Made by a program: the position numbers and the translations under genes
Shown: positions 1-15,096 of the stretch, in pieces
Layout of the letters: every line of letters begins with the position of its first letter
Position numbering within the stretch: the stretch's first letter is position 1
The notes under the pieces: generated by a model
What the model was told of the DNA's origin: nothing
The model's database searches: none
What the model saw: the letters and a program-made list of their open reading frames with translations, nothing else
Source of the DNA: Anastatus disparis
Taxonomy: Eukaryota; Arthropoda; Insecta; Hymenoptera; Eupelmidae
Length of the DNA stretch: 64,000 bases
Assembly (NCBI GenBank): GCA_017163975.1
Contig: JAFFSR010000237.1
Span: forward strand, 8,928,001-8,992,000
Direction: 5' to 3'

Positions 1-3000
1 GAGAACAAAACCAAAAGCTATAACTATATAGTATTCGACCAAAACATACACATATACACTCGGCACGGCGTGCGAGCGCTGGGATTTGAAATTACGCGAT
101 AATAATAACTGGACCAGCGTGTTGCTTCGGTGGTTTACACGCGATCGTTGACTAACCTTCCCCCCTACACCTCATACTCCCCCCCTTCCAGCGTATACAC
201 TCTTTATGAGAGTACAAATAAATTTTCGTTGTGGGGATATTTAGCTTGTTGTGCTGAAAGATGAGGATAATAGAAAGTAAATATTTTTCGTGTGCAATTA
301 TTTTCGACTGATTTTCGATGTATATGTATACACTTGATTTATTTTGTATAGATGAAATTAATGTTTTAATGTAAACATTGTAATTTGTTTTAAAATGTTA
401 ATTTAATGTACAGATTTTAGTGTCTGACTAAATTAATGTATTACTACTTAATAAATTCATATTTGTTTTTTAATTTTTTTTATGGCTAATAATACGCATT
501 AAAAATATTACCTTCGTATAGATTGACTTATAATTAGAATTCGGAAAAAAATAAAATTTCTACAATGAACTTATATAAATGACAAATGAAAAGGAAAAAA
601 ATTAAAGCAAAGCAAAATAAAAACAATGTTTTCTCATTTCAAAAGTAATGGGTATAAGAATGAAAGAGGACAAAGGCGAGAATACAAGAGTACAAAAAAA
701 ATAAAGAAAGAAAAAGCAAAAAAAAATACAATAGCCTAAGGGGGTGCCAAGCTATAGAGATAAACGAGAAATAAGACGAAGGCGTGAGCTATTTGTCAAA
801 TTCAGGTGAGAGTTTGTTGTCTGTTAGTAACAAATATTTGTTCTTGAGAGCGCGAAAGTTGCTTACTCTGTTCCTTAAGAAAGGACAAAAGAAAAGGAAA
901 TAAGAAGAAAAAAAACTAAATAAAAGAGATAATACGGATGATTTAAAGACAAGGCACTTTGGCTTATTCTACATCTTTGTTTTGAAAGAAAGAAATACAT
1001 ATATCAAAACGATGGTTTGACGTTCAAATATTGCTTGTTTTACATTCTTTTTGTATTTTTTACCATCAGATTGCAATTATTTAAGGAATTATTACATCTT
1101 TCTCAAATTTTTTCTTATAAATGAGGTTAGTCATTTTTAATATATTCAAAGAATATTTGAGGAAAATCTTATAAGATAAACGTGTTTTCTTATTTTTAAT
1201 GATCTCAAAATGCAAAATGATTTAAGAAAGTAGACCGAAAATTTTTTGAAGTATTACATTTTTCATGCTTTTCTCAAACATCATTAAAAAAGTAAAGGTA
1301 GTTTAGATTTTCGTTTGTATTTTTATGCTACACGAATATCCAGCGCCACTGTTTGCTTACCGAGGGTATAAATAATTTGGAAAAAGACGCATGAGGTTCA
1401 AAGTCTGTTTTAAGAAAGTTTTAAGGCAAGTAAGCTCGAAGAAAATTTTCTCCGAAATTGGATCAAAGCACCTTTTTCCTTTGTTATTTTAAAAGTTAAT
1501 TCAATGATAAAAACGTGTTTCTTTCCAACGCTTATTTTTAAGATTTTCAAGTTCTTACTGCTCCAAGTTGAACTTTATTTATGCTCTAATTCTTTTTGTA
1601 AGGTTTGGTAATTATCAAGAATTTCTAAATGTTTGAAAGAGATTTACTATTTTGGAATTGCATTTTGACTTTGATTTAGAATAAATCTTTTAGAGGTGTG
1701 AAAAAGATTCACATGTGCCTTTTCTTTCTTAATTAACTAATTAAGTTCTTTTTATCAAAATCAAATATTTTGATTTTTTTTGACTTTTCGAATATCAATA
1801 TAAAGAAAAACGATTGTACAATATTCTTCGACAAATATAAGTTAAACAATCCCAAATCTCTCTCTCTCTTAACTTGGCTTTGGTTGTACGCACTCGCGCG
1901 TGCTTCTGACTAGCGTATAAATTAACGTCCGAAATAGTCAGATAAACCTCTCGCATCCAGACGCGCTTTCTCGTACATGAGACAGGGAAAACCGCTTTCT
2001 CTTCCCTTCATCTCTTCTTCTCTCTCTCTGTTTCTCTCTGTCTTTCTCTAATGTTGCGTATATAGGCGTCCTCTTGACAGCTTTACAGTCACACGGCAAT
2101 TACGATTACGCGTAACGTAACGTTGAAGCGAAGAGAAGAAGGAAGGGGGTTATATATCCGAGAAATTATGCACATACCTTACTAACCATTAAAAGCTGAC
2201 GAGACATATATATATATGTGCATATATAGATATGTTATTTTATGTCTACGGCCGAGTCTCACTTATTATAATTTGATTAGAGACCTTCAGCCTGTATGAA
2301 GCTTTCCTAACATCTTTGCTAACGTTAGTATACGAATTATACAAGTCCCAAGTGTCAAGCATACATATATATATATATATGTATATATTTATGTGCCTAA
2401 CAACTCTTTGAAAGGTAACATAAGTTTACAAGAGCGAGCGAGAGAGGAAGGAAAGTAAAAGCGTCGTCCCGTGTGTATAACGAACGCTATGTGGATTTTA
2501 ATGAGATTTCTGCTTGCTGCAGTTAATTCTCGTTCGATAAAAGAGAGAGAGAGAGAAGAGAGAACTATGAGGAAAGAGAGAAGAAAAGTTTGTTACCTCC
2601 TAATACTTTTTAGCTTTTTGGTGGTCACGTACTATTTTATGCTGGAGGTTACGCTGTTGGCACACTTTTGTTCCTTCCTTTTCTTTAGGAGAGGATTGTT
2701 ATAGTGTGCTTGGTTAGCTTCTGTACACAAGAATGTATATATAAAAGGAAAATTGTTTTAATTTACTAGAAAGCCTTTTCTTTGCTGTGCGTCAAGCAAT
2801 TCAGAATATTTATCCTATTTTGTATAATAAGGCTTTGCTAAATGTATGCTTAATACTTTGTTGCATTGTTAAAGTGGAGAAGAAGTATTAAAATCTTAAA
2901 ATTATTGTCTTACTGGTTTGTTTAACACGTTTGTGCAATATATTTTAAGTCAAAGGAAGATCTTTGTTTTAGCAAGCATAAATATTAATTGTCGATCTAC

Positions 3001-6000
3001 TAGAATTAAAGGGTAATAGCATCATCTTAAATTGAAAAGTAGTATAAATAAAGTTTAGTCGGGCGATATCTGTTTAACTTGCAAATTTTATTAAATAAAA
3101 GTTTTTTGTAGCAATTAAGTGATAGTATAATATCTTAATTAAAATTATAAGTGAATTTATTTAACTTTTGATAAAATATACATTACTCAATGGTACACAC
3201 ACAATCTCTAGGCTAATAGTCAATTTTAATTAAATTAAGAAAATTAACTTAACGTGCACTTCGTCTTATTCATTTTTAAAATTACTTACGTACTCTATCT
3301 CTTGAAGAAAAAAAAAGAACTGTACTACCCCAAATGTTTGCATTTTTGATTACGACAACCTATATTTATTTTCAATTAAACTTCTCTTAGCTAAACCCAA
3401 CTTTTCTCTTTTACCACTTAAAAATTCTTCGTTTACATTTTCAATTCACCTTACTTCTTCGATGTCACGAAGCATTTTCTTCTTCCTTTTTTTTCCTCTC
3501 TCTTTTTTATCAGTAAAGTGTTTCGGTCAATGAAATTAATCAAGCTATTATAAAACAAGAAATGAGTTTTAAAAAGTTTTAACATTATGAAGAGAGTAAA
3601 TGTAGTACCACATCCTACACGCAACGCGTTCGCTTTCTCTCTCTTTGTCTCTCTCTCTTTCTGGGTGTCGATAACCATTCATGTGAAAATTCAAACGATG
3701 GCGCTTACTACAGTGCACACGCACACCGCTCTCACGATAACATTATATATCCCGAGCTTTTGGAATATCGTTGGTTTTGAGTACAGAATACTGAGCCTCG
3801 CATATGTATATACATGTATGAGCTACATCATTATTCTCTCGTTTTCGTGCCTACGCGTGTATACGCATGTATGCACATGAGTATTGTACAATATGTATGA
3901 AGCTACAAAGGTAAAAGGTATGCAGTACTTTGGTAACGAGCACGCGTAAAAAATCTACGCTGAAAGAGTCTTTGGGCATCCGTTGCATTCTCTAAATGCA
4001 ACTTATGCATCGTCTGTTTAGAGCTGCAGCGCTTCCAAATTTGAGAGAACGGGTTTCCTGAAATATTGGGAGAGCAGTCTTATTACGATTTTCGCAAATC
4101 AGAAGCACCAAACTGAGGTAATTGTACTTTTTTAGGACAACGGCATGATTAAATCAAGGGATAAATCGTTCCGTACATTTAAGAGATTAACTACCAAGTG
4201 TAGCAGATATCTCAATATTCTCTCGGTGTACCCGCATATGTAAATTTGAGTACATTAAAATACACTAGTACCCTACGGCTTGCATATACATATATATATA
4301 ATTTTTTTCCTCTGTATGGTGATCGATTTCTATGTTCATCTCGTTGTCAAGCCATTTCCATTTCTATCTTTTCCATTTTACATCTATATGTACGCGAATA
4401 TGTTTCGTATATATGTATTAAACATGCGCTCTCTTACTATTTCCTCCTATATTTTCTCTCTACTTCCTGAAAGTACGTAGTTTCGATCGATTTCATAGTT
4501 TTACACGTGCAATAACCTCTCTATAACGGTAAGGTTATATAAGGGCTTCGCCAGTTTTACGCATACATCTGTGTATACACCCACACGCTAGAAATTCGTT
4601 AAATGAATTCTGGGGTGCTCGAGTATTACTGCTGCTGAAAACCCGTTGCTTTCCTAGGGATAAAATTTGTAAAATCGACAGTTTCGAACTAACGCTCCAA
4701 AAACTAAATTTAAAATTCACTTGAGGTAATTAATTATAAGTTACGTATATTTATTTCGTACGTCGACGTTAAAAAATAACATCAAAATAATAAGCTTCAA
4801 ATATAAAATCAAAACACAGTTTCATATTGAAATAATAGCTTCTAATTTTTTTTTTTATTTTCAGTAAATATAGAATACTTCGGTTTTGTTAGTGTATCGT
4901 CATAAATCTCGTATAAAATACGCAAATGTTGTAGCTCATAGTATTGCAGCTCGCAATAAAAAGAAAATATTTCAAAAACTCGTATACAACCCAGCGCACG
5001 TACGCACCAGTTTAAAAAAGTTTCGTATTCCTTTATGTGCTAAAGCCACGCTGTACAGATGGGGAAATACGCAATAATTAAAAGAGTTGAATCATTTATA
5101 ACTAAAAGTACTGAAAAAAAAACCTGCGGCAAACCTAAAAAGTTAAAAATTCTCTTTCGCCTTTATGTACAGATGCACTCACATACACGCGCGCAAACAC
5201 ATATATAATGCTGCATTTTTTTTATTTTTAGTTTATCCTTTTACGTACGAAAGGTTGAGGCGCAAGAGAAAAGAGAGGGCTTAGTAGAAAGTAACGAAAA
5301 CATTTGTCTTAGCGAAAGACACGCTGTTAAAATTGAGTTCCAGTAGTAGTGCTGTAGCAAAAGAGACAATTCTTTCGGGAGATAGAAAGCTCGTCACGAC
5401 GCGTTTATTTAGCTGTGTGTTTGCTTGCTAGTTTATTCTTTCTCTCTTTTATATATATTTTTTTATTTTTTTTCTCTCTCTCAGCTGGCGAAGAGGATGA
5501 AAGATAATAGCGACTTGTTCGGTGAGAAAAAAAGTAAATGAGAAGTTGAGAGATAAATGATACAAAAGATACTTTATTCTTGCGGATTATCGTTTGAGGA
5601 TATTTTTTTAATTTGGTTTTCAAAACGATAATATGACACTTTCAATTTCAGAAAAAAAATGATTATTTATTTTGTAATTTATGATGAAAATCTATATTTT
5701 TATGCACAAAATGTAAGAAATGTTATCCAGACAACTAGAAGAAAAGTATAAATTTATATTTCGATCAAAAAATAAACTCATCAATCAAACGCAGCTTAAT
5801 TGTTTTATTATTATACGCTTCAAAAGACGAGTTCACTAAACACAGGAAATTAAAATTTCATAGCTGAAAGAAAAATTAAATTTCTAAATCTACAGCTTTA
5901 AAAAGGAGACTTTAAAAAAAAAAGAAAGAGAAACTTTAAGTGGTCTACTTTTCTCCCAAAATATCCTTTAAGCTCGTAGATTAGTAGCACGAGTATTAAA

Positions 6001-6169
6001 AGACTTCAAGTCTCATGAAAAAAAGGTCTTCTTGTCAAAAAAAAGAACAAAGTCAAGCTCTGTCATATGAACCCCTTAAAAAATGTTGCATTTTAGTTCT
6101 ACTCTTTGAATGGAGCGTACGTTAGCCTTGTGTACTCTAAGAAAGTCCAATTTTTAAAACGAAAAGATC
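1..6169. other. Gene-free intronic stretch
   Basis: A+T-rich DNA with slightly GC-richer patches near 60-170, 1870-2160 and 3600-4100, short TA runs (about 2205 and 2364-2381) and scattered TC/GA tracts. No exon or RNA gene seen. Confidence 0.6.
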
Positions 6170-6800
6170 TTTTTCTTCTCTATGTTTTATATAAACATAC
6201 TTCAACTCATACTTTCTTTTTATTTTTCTTTCGTTCTTTTTTTTCTACTCTTATGTATATTGCTTTTATTTTATTCTCTTCTGTTGCACCTTTTTGCGAA
6301 AAAGCATGCAAGCCCGCGCTGTTGTTGTTCTCTGTTCATGTCTGAATTCCCACGCGCTTCCGGTTCCTTTTCATTTGAATTTGCATCTCTTGCCTACACT
6401 TTATTCTCTTTTCTACCTTGCATATATACTTCTTTTTTCTCTTACTTTCTCTCTCCCTCTCTCTCTTTTTCCATTCATTTTAGTAAACCCTTTCTCTCTT
6501 TCCCTTATTTCTCCTCTACACTCTCTTCGCGCTTCTCTGCTGTAATTATTTCTGTCCGCGATTGTGATGCAAATTTTCGCTGTTTTCCCTATTTACATCT
6601 CTATCTCTCTTTCTCCCTTCTCTTTTGCGCTTTTTCCTTTATTTCTTTTTCTATTTTTATCGGCATCGCTCTCTTTCTAACGCCTCGTTGTTATTTTCCT
6701 GTTACTTTGTTTCCTTTTCTTTACATCCGTTACTTTTCAATGGAGGACAGAGCAAAAGACAACTATTACTTGGGTTCTCTTCTTCTTTTTTTTTCATTAA
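6170..6800. repeat. Pyrimidine-rich low-complexity block
   Basis: About 630 bases dominated by T and C on the plus strand. It yields the longest open frame in the window (6182-6811), but the product is Phe/Ser/Leu-rich low complexity. No domain or splice context supports a gene. Confidence 0.8.
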
Positions 6801-7496
6801 ATTTTTATTAAAAAAAGAAAAGAAGTGCGATACTATGCTCTCGACAATTTTATCTTTTCAAGTCACAATTAAATTTTGCGGAAAGCTAGAGAATAAAAAA
6901 AAAGAGAGAAAAAAATAATGAAAAGCTTGATTCGGATGTAAAGAGAAATATTCAAGCATGCAAAGGAAATCACGATTGCGTAAAAAAAACAGACGGAATC
7001 CTTTTCAATTAGGCAATGAGAAAACTTTATCATAACTTGCGACGTTTCTATTCTCTTGTTCTTTTTTTTTTTTGCTTCTTGTCTGTCTTTCTTTGTTGGA
7101 AAGCTTGGTATGCTGATTTTATGTATAATAGACTACTTCAAATAATTGAATTAAAAAATATTTTAATATTAAATATTTATTATGAAAAATTATTCACGTA
7201 ATTTTATAGATGGAGAATTTAGAATATTTTTATAATAAGACTAACTATAAAAAAAGAATGTCAAAAAATTAACACACTTTTTTTGGAAATTCTTGGATGA
7301 ATTAAAGTATCTATATAAAACTATGAAACTTCAATCATATTATTTTATAATTTCAATTTCGTAAAGTAATGAGCTGTAATTCTTATAAAAAAATGAAAAA
7401 AAGTATTTTAAGCTAGATAAACGTAAACTAAAACAAAAAAGAAAAAAAAGACATTCTATTCAAAAGGGTGTTGGCATGGTAGATACTTTTACGAGT

Positions 7497-7800
7497 ATAA
7501 CCATTTGCTTTCGTCTCTCGACTTTTGCACTCTTTTTTTTATTCTGCTATTTTTTGCCTTACTCCGCAAGGCCCTTTAATTCTTCCTATACTATATACCT
7601 TACGTACGTAGGTACGTACGTGTCGTTTAAAAAACTAGCCGTGCTACTGTGCTGCGCATTGCCTCGACGTTGTTTTATTGTCGCGAACGCACTTTCGCAG
7701 AAAACATTTTTGCCACGTCGACGTGTGGTTCATATTCTTTCTTTATTTTCCTTTTTTTTTGTATTTTTTTTTCCTTTGTCTTTTTTTTCCTTTTTTTTGA
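7497..7800. repeat. Pyrimidine-rich low-complexity block
   Basis: T/C-rich stretch broken near 7595-7730 by a less biased part with GTACGTACGT palindromic words. No gene seen. Confidence 0.6.
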
Positions 7801-10429
7801 ACGTGCGTAACTTTAGTTAGGTGCGCTTGTAACGTTGTAAGTGAAGTTTAAGTTGGATGTTACAATGCGGTGAAATGTAATTTAATAAAGTTTGATGTGG
7901 AATTAGCTAGAGGATAGAGAGAATTTAATGTCGAGCATGTACTACAGACTTTTTAAATTAAATAATATAATTTAAAAATGTAGTTTTATTTACTCAGAAC
8001 TTATCATAAATATTAAATATTATAAAAGATAATTACACAAAAGCAATGACTATTGCATTCAATCGAAAGAATTTCATGACGTTAATTAATTAAAGCCTAA
8101 TGTTAAAATATAATCCTAAAATTAACATTTGGGAAATGAATAAATTTGAAAACTGCATAAAAAGTAAAAAATACAAAAATCTTTTTGCTTTTAAAAGTTT
8201 TTCTTTGATAATCATATCACTGTTTTAATTTTTATTTCTTCTATGTAATACAAGAGCTTATAGACAAAAGGAACAAAAAACGGTAAAAAAGAGAAGCATT
8301 AAGAGATGTAAAAACTTGGAAAAAGATAGGAGCTTAAGAAAATACACCACAAAGATAGAAATTCGGTTATCAACATGTTAACTTTCTGTGCTCAATTCAA
8401 ACTTTTATTTTGTTCTTTTTTTCAACAAACTTTCCGACTCTTGTTGTTTATTTTGTACGTGCCACTTTTATTTGTTTTATTTCATATTTTTCCTACCATC
8501 AAATACATCTATATGCTAAAGTAGCGTAAGAGAGAAAGATGTATATTTCTTTGGCTAAGTCAAAAACTGGTTGTTACTCTCTTTTTGCTTTGGCATTTTT
8601 GCGTATATAGCGTATATACAGGAGGCTCGCGTGAGTTTAGCAAATAAAACTGTCTCGCAATATTGGTGAGTTTAGTATGATGCTGGACTTGTTTACGTTC
8701 TATATTCATGTACTATGAAGTTTTTTCCCTTCTATAATACACAGACGTACACAGAAGCACTTACGTACATGCTATCACATACACACGCATATTTAGAAAC
8801 ACGTACTTCTGGGTACACACAGAAGCGAGCCTACAAAATAAGAGAGCTTCGGGGCTTGAGTAAATATTTTTTTTAGATTTTAATTTGCCGAATGAGCACA
8901 TGGGGAGCTTTCCCAGGATATTGAGATTTTTCTATATTCTTTTTTTTTTTTCAAACTCGGCTTTTAATAATAATTTTATTTAATGTTTTTCTTTAATAAA
9001 CATCAATATGTTTTTTGTTTCTTTTTTGCTTCTCATTTTCGTTGACGTTTGAGACTAAAGGTTTATGTACGTAAGTCGATAATCATGATATTATGTTTGC
9101 TTTCGAAAAGAAAATATGTAATTTTGAAGGGATTATAACGTGAATCTAAATCAATTCTTTTATAAGAAAAATAATGTAATAAGACCTTCACAGAACATTG
9201 ATTTTTACATCTTTCGACTGAAATAGAGATTGAAAAGAATTAATTCTTCTACAAAAATATTGATATAGAATTTTTTTATAAAACTTGTTATTCCACGATA
9301 TTTTTATATTTTTATGTTTATCAAAGTAAACATTCATACAAACAAATCAAAAATATACAACTCTATATATAGGAGAATCTACTCAAAATAATGAAGAATT
9401 TATATTCGTAAGAAAAGAATAAAAAGAAATTAATTGATCAATTTCAGATCTTACAATGTGATAAATGTAATTAATAAATAATTTAAGAAAACAATAAAAG
9501 CTAATCATTACTGCTTAATAACGTTCCGACATTCAGACAAAGTACATTATTCTTTAATTATTCAAAAAGCGCACGTGTGTCACTTTCTCAGAAACGTAAT
9601 CTTTCAGAGGTCGAAAAAAAAAAACGTATATACGCTGCGGTAACTAACCAGACGGTAGTAATAATAGCTCTCGGTCTTACTTAATCGAGCGAAGCCAAAC
9701 TTATAACGATACGTGCATTACAAAACAGCAAAAAGAGAGAGACAGAGTAAGAAAGAAAAAGAGAGAGAGAGAAGAATTGCAGGGAGGGGATTGAGAGAAA
9801 ACAATTTGTCTTTATTAGGCTCTTTATTCAAGGGGCGTCTCTCTCACTGGCATGGCTTTAATGACGTGATACCGTCTCGGGGCACTGTGTACATAAACGG
9901 CTTATTAAGAGTAAAACGCTGAGTGATTAGCTTTGAGTTATGATTCCTTTTGTGATTTTTATAATGTGTAATTAAAATGTTTTTTTTAATAGAGATACGT
10001 TGTGTTAGTTTTTTTAAACTCGATTAATATTTTTAGAATAATTATTAATATGAAATTTTGTTATTTATTTTTAAATTTTAATATAAATTTACCTTTTTAT
10101 GAAATTATAAAATTTGAAATCTGAATTTTTTTTTATAGATAAAAAATAACATGATCTTTGTAACAATTACGTAAAGCTCAATCATACGATAGAATTTGAA
10201 AATAATTACGCAATTGTCTTATGCAAAGAATGAAACGAATAAAAAATATCACGAGTATAAGAACGTAAATTTACACCAATGTCTGTTTTCTAGCACTTCT
10301 AACTCGGAGATCTATTTCTTTAGAAACGATCAAAAACCGATTTTCCGCTTAGTAAAACTCGAAAAACCAAAAAGGCGTTTTAAACTTACAGCGTGCAGAA
10401 TCTTCAAGAAAAAGAAATCGGCAAATGGA

Positions 10430-10640
10430 AACGAGAATCAGTAAAGAAGAAAAAAAAAAGCATCCGCTGACGCGAAAGAAAAAGAGAACGACAAGTACGA
10501 AAAGAAAAAGCTTCGCTACGAAAAAGGAATGAGTAAAATAAAAAAGAAAATAGTTGGGTAAGAAAAAAAGAAGGAATAGAAAAGCAGTTCGAACAACGAC
10601 TATATGCAAAGATGTTGAGAAGGAAAACGAGTAAAGACTT
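10430..10640. repeat. Purine-rich low-complexity block
   Basis: A/G-rich on the plus strand (AAAGAAAAAG-type units), followed from 10850 to 10925 by a pyrimidine-rich tract of opposite bias. Confidence 0.7.
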
Positions 10641-12724
10641 GCTCTTCGAAAGATTCTCCTCTCACGTTCGCTTACAAACGGCCCTCATCTTTTTCTTTTC
10701 CCGCATTCCTTATTTCCCTATGCCCTTCCTCTTGATCAGAAATAAAAAAAAAAAGAAAAGAACGAGGGAAAGAAGTAGATTTGTTCGTCATTGGCATACG
10801 CGGAATAACTTTCGTCGCGTACCAGTCGAATTGCTCGTCATCGTCCCTTGACGTATTTCTCTAGTCTATCTTTCTTCCTCTCTCTTCCTTTATCACTTTT
10901 CTTTCTCTTTCCTTTTTTTTATCAAAGAAACCCGCATAGAAATTGCAGAGTAAAAGAAATGCTGGACTTGCCTTTTGTCTTTAAGATGCAAGTCCTGTGC
11001 TCTATGGTGTTATTCACGCGAATTGAACTATCCGTATAAAAAAAAAAGGAAAAAGATGAGGGAACGAGTTGAGAAAACGGTAAAAATCCTGTTCATTGTC
11101 AACCTCAAGGAACTAGCAGGGTATCCTTTTTTTCGTAGGAATAGAAGAGAACTTGTGTTTTACGAGGTGGAAGACTTTTTTCTCAGAATTTCTTGGAGTG
11201 TTAAGCTTGAATTAATTAGCTGAGTTTCATTATTTAAATGAAAGTCTATTTTAATTAAAAATACACTTTACCTTTGTTTTTTTATTAAAATGGTACTCTA
11301 ATTTCTTATTTTATCACGTCAAATTTTCTTTTTGCGTGTATTTATAACAAAGAATTGACTTTTTACAGATATTGCACTCTTTTTTTTTTATCAAGATAAA
11401 AAGGAAAAAACTTTATTGACATTTTTTATGCAATTTGCCAAAAGAAAGTTTCTAACATAAAGTTAAATTTCGATCGAAGACTCAAGTTACAGCAAACTAC
11501 GAAAAAAAATATAATAAGAAAGAAAAAAAATTCATCAATCCACGCTTCGAAAAGTCTCTTTAACTTTATTTTTTTCGAGATTGCATAAAATGGGCACATT
11601 AAGCTTATTACACCAGACAAAAAGAAAGCCTATAAGTGTACTAAAGGAAATCCTTGACGAGGAGAGACAGAGAAAACTTTAGAGTATTAAAATCAATGAA
11701 AAAGTTGAAGGGAAGTTTATCGTTTTGTTGAAACGAATGATTATTCTTTTATTCTTTTTTTCAATTTTTTTTTTCTTTTAAGAAATATATACAATAAAAA
11801 AAAAAAAAAAAAAGCTTGAGCCTTAGGAAGTTGCTATAGCCAAGCTTCTACTAAATTAAATATTCTTCTTTTCTTCTTTATTCGCTCCATTGAATCATCG
11901 TTCAAGAGTTTGCCATTTTAAGGTATATCTGGAAAATTAAAAAAGTCTTTCCGTTGGTTAAAAAATTTCTTGTTCACTTTAATTTTTTTTTTTTAACTCA
12001 AGCTTCGTTAAACTCAGAATCCACACCTTACTACTTCAATCTTATACCCATTCATTTAAATCTGAATTTTCTATTGCCCGAATAAAAGATCTAATTAAAC
12101 AAGACTCATTAAGATTATTCTGAATTTATTTAAAACGCATGATATTTTTAATGTTTTTTTAGAAAAAAATTCGACTACTTTTTTATTATTATAAGCTTTT
12201 TTCCAAATTAATATTCAAATTTTTGCAAACTATGTGGAATTAACTTAAATATTTCAAAGTCCAATAAATCTAAAATTTTTTATCAAATAAATCACTTTTA
12301 CTCAAGATCAATCAACTTAAATATTTTTTTGAAACAATGACCACTGGCACGAGTGCATCTGTGTAACAAAAAAAAAACAAAAAACTTTCTAAGAATGACG
12401 TAATCTCTAGAGAGAATCCAAAGAGCTTTTTTTCCCCGTTTGAATCCTCAACGGTCCTTTTCACCTTCGTATAGTTTGCTGCCTTAACGTTTTTCTCTTA
12501 TAGTCATTTAGGTTTTTTTTTTCTCCACCATTCTCATACCATTTGTTCGTCTATACTCTCGTGCTAAATGACTTCATTGGCGACGAAAAGATAAAGAAAA
12601 GTTCTTAGTTCGATGTTTGTTGTTGTTTTCCTTTCTTTTTTCTCTCAGAAGAAAAAAACAATTGCTATTGAAATTAAATCCATTTGTGTTTCGAGACGCT
12701 AAGAGCTCTTAGCTAGTTGTCATT

Positions 12725-12760
12725 CAATAGACAAAAGACTTTTAATTAAAAGAACTATTG
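12725..12760. repeat. Nested palindrome
   Basis: CTTTTAATTAAAAG (12739-12752) is a perfect palindrome, itself framed by CAATAG (12725) and CTATTG (12755). Confidence 0.6.
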
Positions 12761-13367
12761 GTCTTATTAGTTGGCGAAGAAACTTATCGTATTTCGTTAC
12801 GAAAATTGTTAAAACTTTAATAGAATAAGATTTTAAAATTAAATTTAAATACAATTTGCTATTTTCGCTTGCAATTTAATCATGCATAATTTGTTCTTTA
12901 ATTTCATTAAAGATTTTTCTTGCTTTTCAGTTATTTGCTCATGTCATATAGTCTTTTGAGAAGCTTGTTTAAAAAAAATTATCCCTTAAATTTAACGTTT
13001 CTCTTTGAGCACATATTCCACTAACGAGAAAACGTAATGTAAATAGCCTAACTATCCCTTCATAACATGGAAAACAATGCAAATTACAAAAGGTTTTTCG
13101 GCTCATCACAATCTAGCCTGTGCGGACTTTCATAATATCAAGCTCGTCATAAATCTCAACAATCAGTTTACCAAAGAGCCAAAAGTCTCGCGTCAAAGGA
13201 GCTCCATTTCCATACGTATGTGTATAGCGGTTATAACACATATGGAGAAAGGATAGCTGAACAAAGAAGGGGTCAAACGTTAGTCCTCCCGTACATACAA
13301 TATTCACCCACAGAGAGAAAGAGAGACAGAGCAGACAAGATGCTTTTGGGTCAGATCTGTATAAATA

Positions 13368-13416
13368 TATATATACATATATACAGGGTGGTGTATATAT
13401 ACATATATACAGGGTG
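13368..13416. repeat. Two-copy 23-bp tandem repeat (period 26)
   Basis: A 23-base unit made of TATATATACATATATA followed by CAGGGTG occurs perfectly at 13368-13390 and again at 13394-13416, separated by GTG. The open frames here are translations of this repeat. Confidence 0.9.
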
Positions 13417-15096
13417 TATAAGGTCGCACGTTTACACGTCAACCACTAATGACGTGCCGTGTCGTCGGATACGAAGACTGTTTACAAGGTAAACCTTAGG
13501 TGGGCTTGTGTGGAAGCCTAGGAGTCTCTCACTCTCTCAGCCTGTTGTCTCTGTAGACGTAGACCTGCCTATGTTATATAGGTCCTGCAGAAGGTGGGTT
13601 ATATACGTTGTGTATTGCGTTACCTCTCAAGATTATTATTCGAGTACCTTACCATATACAATATATATACTTGTATATACACTTTGATATACATAGTAGA
13701 CAGGTGAGGATCAACGCAAAGGATAAACAAGCACCGGTACACCAAAGATCATCTTTTGTTTGGTAAAGCACACTATGGTTCGCCAAATCGTCACGGTATA
13801 ATGTCACTTTTAAACGAAGTCTCATAAAAATCAGGTAAAATTCATTCTATATACAGAATTTAATTAACTATAATGGATTGTAAGAAAAAGCTTTTAGAAA
13901 ATTATCAGATATGATTATAAGGATGTAAGAGGATATTTCTAAAGGTAAAAGCTTAGGTGGTTAGACGACGTGCACGTGTTGTTACAAGCATGCCTAGAGG
14001 ATGCATAATACGATTTGCAAGCGTTATCTTGAGCTTTTGAACGTTATGGCAGTAGCAAACGGTAGCAATATTAGAAGAGAGGAGGGTACAAGCATGCACA
14101 TAATCTTCAAGCAAATGCTGTATGAACACCGTGACTAACATGCAATTTTCTAGTTTTTAAAACTTCATGTTTAGCATATTTAAAAAAATATATATAAGAT
14201 AACAACTTGCAGTTGATTCAAATTTTTATCAATAGCAGTAGTATAACATAATTTTTGTACGACATATTAATGAGTTTTTAAATTATCAAATTTTATTAAT
14301 ATTTAAATGTAAATTACAAACACAAGTTTGAATCTGAATAATTTATGATTAAATTTTAATATTAATATGGAAACTAAAAATAGGGAGAAAAATAACTTTT
14401 TTTTAACAAAAGTTCTTAAATTCTTTTAAATGAGCTTTAAGATTAATATCAAATTTAGTTACAACATAAATAAATAGCTAGTTTGAATAATTTCTAATTT
14501 TTCCATTTATAAATTATAGACTTTTAATAATAAAATATAATGATAAAATTTTCATATGAATAAAATCGATAAGTTCAATTTATTTAATTACTAAAAATTT
14601 TTCATATGAAAATTGATCAAATAAGATTTGCAATAAAATGCAAATATAGACACTGTGATAACATCTGTTTTGCAAATCGAAAAAAAATAATCATGATGGA
14701 ATTTGAAGAAGACAACAAAGTACACGCAAGTCATTATTTTAATGAAAATATTCTACCTGTACTTCAATCAACTTGTAAATTAACATTTTTTTTCCATGTA
14801 CAATACGTGTTATGAGAATAAATACGTTGTAATTAATGAAATTTTTTTCATTAAACATTTCATCGAAATTAAATTCTTGTTACATTAAACTGGCCAATGT
14901 AACCACGAAATCTCTTACAAATATAAAGAAGTAAAAGCTTATGTTCGTGTACAAGTTGTAAAATGGACCATACAAAAAAAAAAGAAAACGAGTACCAATT
15001 ACCGTTAGATCCTCCCTCTTCTTATTAAGTCAACGATTTTTGCTAATTTCTCTGCTGTTACAAAGTGAGAGAGTTAGAGAGGTAGAGAAAGAACCT

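Larger units (their letters stand above)
6801..13367. other. Gene-free intronic stretch
   Basis: Mainly A+T-rich, with homopolymer A/T runs and alternating purine and pyrimidine blocks. I see no exon, RNA gene or mobile element. Confidence 0.55.

Noticed and set aside
2205..2230. Short TA palindromes near the window start
   Set aside because: Ordinary microsatellite-type sequence with nothing else to support a function.
6182..6811. Longest open frame (209 codons, plus strand)
   Set aside because: It is a translation of T/C-rich low-complexity DNA (Phe, Ser, Leu). Overlapping frames are open too, and no domain is recognisable.
13113..13200. Protein-like minus-strand stretch ending in a stop (DFWLFGKLIVEIYDELDIMK)
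   Set aside because: The wording looks protein-like, but no polypyrimidine acceptor precedes it, upstream sequence is repeat-derived, and no family was recognised.
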